NCBI GenBank assembly: GCA_030667645.1
Contig: DAOUVM010000009.1
Location: 1-17,825, forward strand
Origin: Ardenticatenales bacterium
Lineage (GTDB): Bacteria; Chloroflexota; Anaerolineae; Promineifilales; UBA4811
Length of the DNA: 17,825 bases
Direction of reading: 5' to 3'
The position numbers and the translations under genes were made by a program. Shown piece after piece: positions 13,120 through 17,825 of the stretch. How positions within the stretch are numbered: the stretch's first letter is position 1; every line of letters starts with the position of its first letter. The notes beneath the pieces were generated by a model that had not been told where the DNA came from, made no database searches, and was given only the letters and a program-made list of their open reading frames with translations.

Positions 13120-13785
13120 ATGGATAACCAACGCCATCTGCCGCTCTTTCCCGTGAAGGTCGTTCTGTTTCCAGGGATGCCGCTCGTGCTGCACATTGCC
13201 GACGAGGGGCACAAGCTGATGGTGAGAGAATCGGTCGACCGCCGGAAACCCTTTGGGGTCGTCCTGACCAAGTGCGGCCGTAGACCGGAAGGAACTGCGG
13301 CGCAGCACTGCATTGGAACGTCCGCTATCATTACCGATGTGACCGAACTCTCAGATGGCGAATTGGACATCGTTGCCGTTGGATACCAGCGTTTCCGCAT
13401 CTTGTCCCTGCTGCACGACCAGCCTTACCTCAGCGGGCTGGTAAAGGTGCTGCCGCCTCGGGACGAAGAACTGGAGGCGGCCTATCGCCAGGCTGCTGGT
13501 GTTCGATTGCACTTGAAGCGCTATCTCCGGCTCTTTGGCGAACTCACGGAGAGCAGAGTCGAGCTTGCCGAAATGCCGACAAAACCGGTACTGCTTGCTT
13601 TTCTGGCGGCAGTCTTGCTGCAGGTTCCACCGGCCGAGAAGCAAAGTTTACTGGCAAGTGAAACCATTCCCGAGATGCTTGCCCGCGAGAACGCTCTCCT
13701 GCTGCGTGAATGGCGGTTCCTGCAGGCGGACATTGGCGTCGAATTCACTCTTGAGGAGGAGGAACTCTCCTTCTCCAATAACTAG
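13120..13785 (+). CDS. Stand-alone LON substrate-binding domain protein
   Basis: The 221-residue protein matches the N-terminal domain of Lon without the ATPase or peptidase. It opens with LPLFPVKVVLFPGMPLVLHI, has the typical FGVVLTKCG and GTSAIITDVTELSDGELDIVAVGYQRFRI core, and ends with a helical half (about 120-215). Such proteins are widespread but poorly understood; a role in handling Lon substrates or binding proteins is inference. ATG 13120 has no ribosome binding site but sits directly after a -10 element. The YihY gene begins ten bases after its stop. A full-length lon lies about 5.5 kb upstream on the same strand. Confidence 0.92.
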   Translation: MDNQRHLPLFPVKVVLFPGMPLVLHIADEGHKLMVRESVDRRKPFGVVLTKCGRRPEGTAAQHCIGTSAIITDVTELSDGELDIVAVGYQRFRILSLLHDQPYLSGLVKVLPPRDEELEAAYRQAAGVRLHLKRYLRLFGELTESRVELAEMPTKPVLLAFLAAVLLQVPPAEKQSLLASETIPEMLARENALLLREWRFLQADIGVEFTLEEEELSFSNN

Positions 13786-13795
13786 GAAAGGTCGT

Positions 13796-14866
13796 ATGCC
13801 TGCTCCTGCTGCTCGCAGAAAGTGGCTTGGTCCACAAACCATCCTCGTCGTCACGCTCAACGCGCTCAAGGGTTTCAGCCGTCATCGCACCGGCCGGATG
13901 GCGGCAGCTCTAGCTTACTATGCGTTTTTCTCTCTTTTCCCACTGTTGTTGCTGCTGTTGGCCGTCATCGGGCATCTGCTGAATGAGGGCTGGTACGTAG
14001 CTCTGGATGCCCGTGACTACCTGATTCAGCTCACAAGCGAGGTGCTACCGGCTGCAGGTGATTGGGTGAACGGCGCCATCGCGACAGTCCAGGCAGCTCG
14101 CGGCACCTCGGGCGTGATCGGCATCTTGGGCTTGCTGTGGTCTGCTTCCGGCGTCCTCAATCATCTCCACATCGCGCTGGATCAGATCTGGGGATTCGAC
14201 GAAACCCCTGCTTTCCGGCTCACAGTCAAGCGTCGAGTTGTTTCGATATCACTGGTTCTGGGGCTGGCACTGCTTCTGTTCGCCGTACAAATGCTCAAGA
14301 GCATCACGTACGTGCTTGCGAATCTGACCGATGTGGTTCCCGGCAAAGCGCTCGTCAGTGGCACCGTCACCTGGTTGCTTCCCTTTGTTTTTGCTACCGT
14401 TGTCTTTGCGGTCATGTACCGTACATTCCCATCCTTGCCGGTTTCCTGGGCAGAAGTCTGGCCGGGCGCAGTGCTGGCAGGAGTTGGTTGGGAGACACTG
14501 AAACTGCTTTTCGCGCTCTATGCAATCGAGTTCGCCAATTGGCAGGCGGTCTATGGTCCGGTGGCCAGTGTGATTGGCCTGCTGACCTGGCTTTATCTGT
14601 CGTTTACCGTGATCCTGTTTGGAGCCGAGTTCTCGGCTGCGTACTCGGCCGAGTTGCAGGTGCGGGCAGCCGGCGGATGTGCGCGGGCAGAGAACGGGCG
14701 TGGTGATAGAGCGCCTCTGCCGTCCGACGAGCCTGCACCGGCTGAGCCTGCAGACGCTTCAACAGGGCGGCCGAAGGCGGCCCGGGCGGCGGCTGGTTTG
14801 GTGGGCGCGATCGCTGCGGCCGGACTTGGCGTGGGTCTCTTGATGGGGCGCCGGAAAGAAGAGTGA
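13796..14866 (+). CDS. YihY/BrkB (former RNase BN) family membrane protein
   Basis: The 356-residue protein is a multi-pass inner-membrane protein of the YihY/virulence factor BrkB family, whose molecular function is unsettled; the old RNase BN label is considered wrong. The family core is complete: ALAYYAFFSLFPLLLLLLAVIG (about 38-59), LLWSASGVLNHLHIALDQIWG (about 113-133), and the final YGPVASVIGLLTWLYLSF...GAEFSAAY (253-283). After this comes an unusual tail: a proline/alanine-rich linker (about 290-330) and an extra glycine/alanine-rich hydrophobic segment (332-350) ending GRRKEE. ATG 13796 has AGGA/AAAGG four to eight bases upstream, overlapping the previous stop. It lies between the LON-domain gene and plsX. 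Confidence 0.92.
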   Translation: MPAPAARRKWLGPQTILVVTLNALKGFSRHRTGRMAAALAYYAFFSLFPLLLLLLAVIGHLLNEGWYVALDARDYLIQLTSEVLPAAGDWVNGAIATVQAARGTSGVIGILGLLWSASGVLNHLHIALDQIWGFDETPAFRLTVKRRVVSISLVLGLALLLFAVQMLKSITYVLANLTDVVPGKALVSGTVTWLLPFVFATVVFAVMYRTFPSLPVSWAEVWPGAVLAGVGWETLKLLFALYAIEFANWQAVYGPVASVIGLLTWLYLSFTVILFGAEFSAAYSAELQVRAAGGCARAENGRGDRAPLPSDEPAPAEPADASTGRPKAARAAAGLVGAIAAAGLGVGLLMGRRKEE

Positions 14867-14903
14867 GGTGTGGTACGCTGCCTGAGGTGATTGGAGGAAA
14901 ACG

Positions 14904-15929
14904 ATGAAGCTGGCTGTTGATGCGATGGGAAGCGACGCCTATCCTGTTCCCGACGTGGGCGGGGCGGTGCTGGCCGCGAGCGAGGCAGGGCGCGGGGACG
15001 ATATCATTTTGGTGGGGGATGAGGGGCGTATACAGGCCGAGCTGGCAAAGTACGAGACGGCCGATCTTCCGCTGTCGATTGTCCATGCCAGCGAGGTCAT
15101 CGAGATGACCGATAGCCCTGCCCAGGCTATCAAATCGCGACCAGATTCCTCAATCGTGGTGGGTATGAACCTGGTCAAGTCCGGCGTGGCCGACGCCTTT
15201 GTATCCGCCGGGAACACAGGCGGAGTGCTGGCAGGGGCGCTCTTTCGGTTGGGGCGGATCAGAGGGATCAAGAGGCCGGGAGTCACCATTCTTTTCCCCT
15301 TGCCTATGGGCCCGGTCGTCCTCTTGGACGTTGGCGCCAATGCGGACTGCAAGCCGGAATACCTCCATCAATTTGGGTTGATGGGAAGTGCATACGCGGA
15401 GCGTGTCCTGGGAAAAACGAGTCCTACCGTGGCGCTCCTCTCCAACGGAGAAGAGTCGGGCAAGGGCAATGCTCTGGTCAAGGAAGCGTATGGTCTGCTG
15501 GACGCGTCTCCACTCAACTTTATGGGGAATGTTGAGCCCAAGGAGTTTGTCACAGGCGTGGCGGATGTGGTGGTAACGGACGGTTTCACCGGCAATGTAG
15601 CGGTCAAACTAGCAGAGTCAATCTCCAAGATGCTCATCAATATGATTGGCGATCAGATTCGAGCCAGCCCGATCACGATGCTTGGTGGACTGCTGGCCAA
15701 GCCGGCATTTGGGAGGGTGAAGGAGCAGTTGGACCCGTTCAAGGTTGGAGGGGCGGTACTGCTGGGCGTGCGAGGAGTAGTGATTGTGGCCCACGGCCGC
15801 TCGAATGATGTGGCCATTAAGAATGCCATCCGGCAGGCGCGCGTAGCAGTCGAAGGAGAGCTACTGGTAGCCATTGAGCAGGGTCTGGCGGACTATGAAC
15901 CAGCCCGCGGAGGGAACACGCAAGAATGA
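14904..15929 (+). CDS. plsX: Phosphate acyltransferase PlsX
   Basis: PlsX converts acyl-ACP and phosphate to acyl-phosphate, the acyl donor for the first step of phospholipid synthesis with PlsY. The 341-residue protein is the usual length and shows family signatures: the start MKLAVDAMGSDAYP, SAGNTGGVLAGALFRLGRI (about 101-119), LLDVGANADCKPEYL (about 139-153), LSNGEESGKGN (about 178-188), and VVTDGFTGNVAVKLAES near 225-240. It acts at the cytoplasmic membrane surface. GGAGG (14893-14897) lies six bases before ATG 14904. Its stop overlaps the fabF start (ATGA), so lipid supply and fatty-acid elongation are coupled here. rpmF, a common plsX neighbour, is absent. Confidence 0.97.
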   Translation: MKLAVDAMGSDAYPVPDVGGAVLAASEAGRGDDIILVGDEGRIQAELAKYETADLPLSIVHASEVIEMTDSPAQAIKSRPDSSIVVGMNLVKSGVADAFVSAGNTGGVLAGALFRLGRIRGIKRPGVTILFPLPMGPVVLLDVGANADCKPEYLHQFGLMGSAYAERVLGKTSPTVALLSNGEESGKGNALVKEAYGLLDASPLNFMGNVEPKEFVTGVADVVVTDGFTGNVAVKLAESISKMLINMIGDQIRASPITMLGGLLAKPAFGRVKEQLDPFKVGGAVLLGVRGVVIVAHGRSNDVAIKNAIRQARVAVEGELLVAIEQGLADYEPARGGNTQE

Positions 15930-17185
15930 ATCGCCTTCAACGTCACCGTGTCGTCGTCACCGGTCTGGGAGCAATCACGCCCCTGGCGCTCAACGTGAAG
16001 GAAATGTGGGCTGGCCTGCTGGCCGGCCGATCCGGAGTCGCTCTCATCACCCAGTTCGATGCGTCTGGCCTTCCTTGCCGGATTGCAGCCGAGGTTAAGG
16101 GGTTCAACCCACGGGATTACATCCATTTCAAGGAAGCGCGCCGGATGTCCCGGGTCTCCCTGCTAGCGGTGGCGGCCGCCCAGGAAGCGGTGTCCGATGC
16201 GGGGCTCTCTATCCCTGTGCCGGAGCCGGACCGGACCGGAGTGCTCATCGGCACCGGCATGGGTGGCTTTGAGCGTTCCGACGGCGCCATGCAAGCCTAT
16301 CGCACCAGGGGTCTGCGTGCCATTGGCCCCTTTGACCTCATCTCGTCCGTACCCAACATGCCGGCGTTTCACGTCGGTCGCGAGATTCAGGCCAAGGGCC
16401 CGTTGAGCACTGTCGTGGCGGCTTGTGCCACCGGCACACAGTCCATCGGCGAAGGGGCCGAGTGGATTCGACACGGCAGAGCGGATGTGGTTGTGGCCGG
16501 GGGGGCCGAGGGACTGGTTCATATCGGCACCATTGCCGGTTTCATTGCCATGCGCGGCCTGTCATTGCGGAATGATGAGCCCGAAAAGGCCAGCCGGCCG
16601 TTCGAAGCCGGCCGCGACGGTTTTGTGGCTGGAGAAGGGGCCGGTGTCGTGATATTGGAGCGGCTGGAACATGCGCTGGCGCGCGGGGCCCACATCCACG
16701 CTGAAGTACTGGGACATGCGTCGTCTGCCGATGCCTTTCACCCGGCCGCCCCCGACCCGAACGGGGCTGGGGCAGTGCGAGCGATGCGCTGGGCGCTGGA
16801 GGATGCCGGGGTCTCGGTGGAAGAGGTGGACTATATCAACCCACACGGTAGTTCGACGCCGCTGAACGACAAGACGGAGACCATGGCGATCAAGAGCCTC
16901 TTTGGGGAACACGCATACCGGGTGGCGATCAGCTCCAGCAAGTCGATGTTGGGCCACCTGATGGGCGCGGCCGGGGCAGTGGAGGCCATAGTCTCGATAC
17001 TTACGCTGGAACATGATATCATCCATCCCACTATCAACTATGATACACCGGATCCAGAGTGTGATCTGGATTACGTGCCGAACGTGGCTCGCAAGGCCGA
17101 GGTCAACGTTGTCCTTTCCAATTCCTTTGGCCTGGGAGGGCAGAATGCTTGCGTGGTGCTGGCGAAATTCGATGCAAACACCTAG
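15926..17185 (+). CDS. fabF: 3-oxoacyl-ACP synthase II (KAS II)
   Basis: FabF condenses malonyl-ACP with acyl-ACP in fatty-acid elongation. The 419-residue protein has the thiolase fold with the complete Cys-His-His triad: C167 in VVAACATG, H307 in INPHGSST, H344 in SMLGHLMGAAG, plus K339 in SSSKS. Two small departures from the common pattern are seen: NPHGSST instead of NAHGTST around the first histidine, and FGLGGQN instead of FGFGG near the C-terminus, next to the acyl-gating loop. Neither removes a catalytic residue. ATG 15926 overlaps the plsX stop. GGAGGG lies 11 bases upstream, somewhat far, so coupling is likely. The only other lipid-synthesis gene in the window is plsX. Confidence 0.96.
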   Translation: MNRLQRHRVVVTGLGAITPLALNVKEMWAGLLAGRSGVALITQFDASGLPCRIAAEVKGFNPRDYIHFKEARRMSRVSLLAVAAAQEAVSDAGLSIPVPEPDRTGVLIGTGMGGFERSDGAMQAYRTRGLRAIGPFDLISSVPNMPAFHVGREIQAKGPLSTVVAACATGTQSIGEGAEWIRHGRADVVVAGGAEGLVHIGTIAGFIAMRGLSLRNDEPEKASRPFEAGRDGFVAGEGAGVVILERLEHALARGAHIHAEVLGHASSADAFHPAAPDPNGAGAVRAMRWALEDAGVSVEEVDYINPHGSSTPLNDKTETMAIKSLFGEHAYRVAISSSKSMLGHLMGAAGAVEAIVSILTLEHDIIHPTINYDTPDPECDLDYVPNVARKAEVNVVLSNSFGLGGQNACVVLAKFDANT

Positions 17186-17199
17186 AAGCGGAGATCGAG

Positions 17200-17825
17200 A
17201 TGCAGATTATTCGTGACGAGAAGCTAGTCGCACGCAGAAGGAAGATCGGGCAGATCACCAGTCTGACGGGGATTGGGGTACTCTTGGGTGGGATGGCGTT
17301 CACATGGCTGGCGCCGAGCTGGGAGGTGCCCGTGCAAATCACCATCTATGTCCCATTCCTGGCGCTGCTGGTGGGGTTCATCCTCTCCAGCATTGGGATA
17401 TATTACACCAACCGTTGGGGACGCCGCCCCCGTCCGGATGAGATCCTTGACAATAGCTTGAAAGGGTTGGGAAGGGAATACAAGCTGTATCACTTTGCCC
17501 TGCCCGTGTCCCATCTCCTGCTCACTCCTTCGGGGCCGGTGGTGTTGGTTCTCAAGACAGAAGCGAGAGAGTACACTGTCGAGGCAGACAAGTGGCGCCA
17601 GAGGTTCTCATTAGGGATGGTGCTGCGTTTCATGGGGCAGGAGGGGTTGGGGAACCCTACTAAAGAGGCAAACTACCAGATAGAGCAGATGCGCCGCTCA
17701 CTGGCCAAGCATGCGCCTGAACTGGCGGACACGCCGATAGCGGCCATCATCGTTTTTACTGCCGATCGGGTCACCCTGAATGTGGGGGAGACCAGCATCC
17801 CGGTAGTGCGAGCGGCCAAGCTGAA
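17200..17825 (+). CDS. NERD-domain membrane protein, cut by the window end
   Basis: At least 208 codons are open to the window edge with no stop. The N-terminus is basic, then come two hydrophobic segments (about 18-37 and 47-69), a basic turn (NRWGRRPRP), and a soluble domain. From about 85 the pattern resembles the nuclease-related domain (NERD): YHFALPVSHLLLTPSGPVVLVLKTE, with a K119 at the end of the hydrophobic strand, W132, and NYQIEQMRRSL (159-169). NERD is related to restriction-type nucleases by fold, but activity is rarely shown. GGAG (17190-17193) lies six bases before ATG 17200, and the gene follows fabF by 14 bases. The C-terminal part is missing, so further domains are possible. 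Confidence 0.65.
   Translation, partial: MQIIRDEKLVARRRKIGQITSLTGIGVLLGGMAFTWLAPSWEVPVQITIYVPFLALLVGFILSSIGIYYTNRWGRRPRPDEILDNSLKGLGREYKLYHFALPVSHLLLTPSGPVVLVLKTEAREYTVEADKWRQRFSLGMVLRFMGQEGLGNPTKEANYQIEQMRRSLAKHAPELADTPIAAIIVFTADRVTLNVGETSIPVVRAAKL

Noticed and set aside
13535..13795. N-terminal extension of the YihY protein by 87 codons
   Set aside because: This part overlaps the LON-domain gene in another frame; ATG 13796 has a good ribosome binding site and fits the family start.

Overview
The window is ordinary, well-packed bacterial chromosome with one accessory patch at its left end. Most coding sequence is GC-rich, with Shine-Dalgarno-led genes and one tRNA without an encoded CCA. 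The gene mix (hsp20-lon pair, a PHP/AlbA-type fusion, a YihY-plsX-fabF-NERD run) and the style of the Lon, LON-domain and fusion proteins suggest a Chloroflexota (Anaerolineae-like) bacterium. That placement is inference from protein style, not a marker-gene result.

Layout. (1) 1-1330: an insertion sequence with an intact DDE transposase on the minus strand; the left end lies at or just before the window edge. It abuts, and probably interrupted, the decayed C-terminal end of an unrelated IS3-type transposase (about 1332-1590). (2) 1704-3058: a more AT-rich cargo pair, a three-helix membrane protein and a SAM methyltransferase joined by an ATGA overlap. (3) 3294-4421, minus: QueG, the last enzyme of queuosine synthesis. 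(4) 4555-10341, plus: a near-consensus promoter overlaid by a perfect inverted repeat and followed by a leader with competing hairpins. It drives hsp20-lon and a single-domain response regulator whose start lies inside lon, followed by a PHP-AlbA fusion protein and a MoaB/MogA-family molybdenum-cofactor enzyme. (5) 10379-12871, minus: fdhD, a cupin and a membrane-anchored metallophosphoesterase with a damaged metal-binding motif. (6) 12967-13050, minus: tRNA-Leu(GAG), with its own strong promoter and intrinsic terminator. (7) 13085-17825, plus: a stand-alone LON substrate-binding-domain protein that appears leaderless, a YihY/BrkB membrane protein, plsX, fabF, and the start of a NERD-domain membrane protein cut by the window end.

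How they may work together. Block 4 is a protein-quality-control operon (small heat-shock chaperone plus Lon) whose promoter geometry suggests a repressor released by heat or misfolded protein. MoaB/MogA and FdhD are both needed for molybdenum or tungsten enzymes such as formate dehydrogenase. PlsX and FabF belong to phospholipid and fatty-acid synthesis.

Most worth a second look: the HAIR-like but non-canonical operator of hsp20-lon, the shared -35 element between the divergent tRNA-Leu and LON-domain promoters, the PHP-AlbA protein with an unassigned C-terminal domain, the metallophosphoesterase lacking its GNH motif, and the nested IS junction. I see no CRISPR array, prophage or complete defence island.
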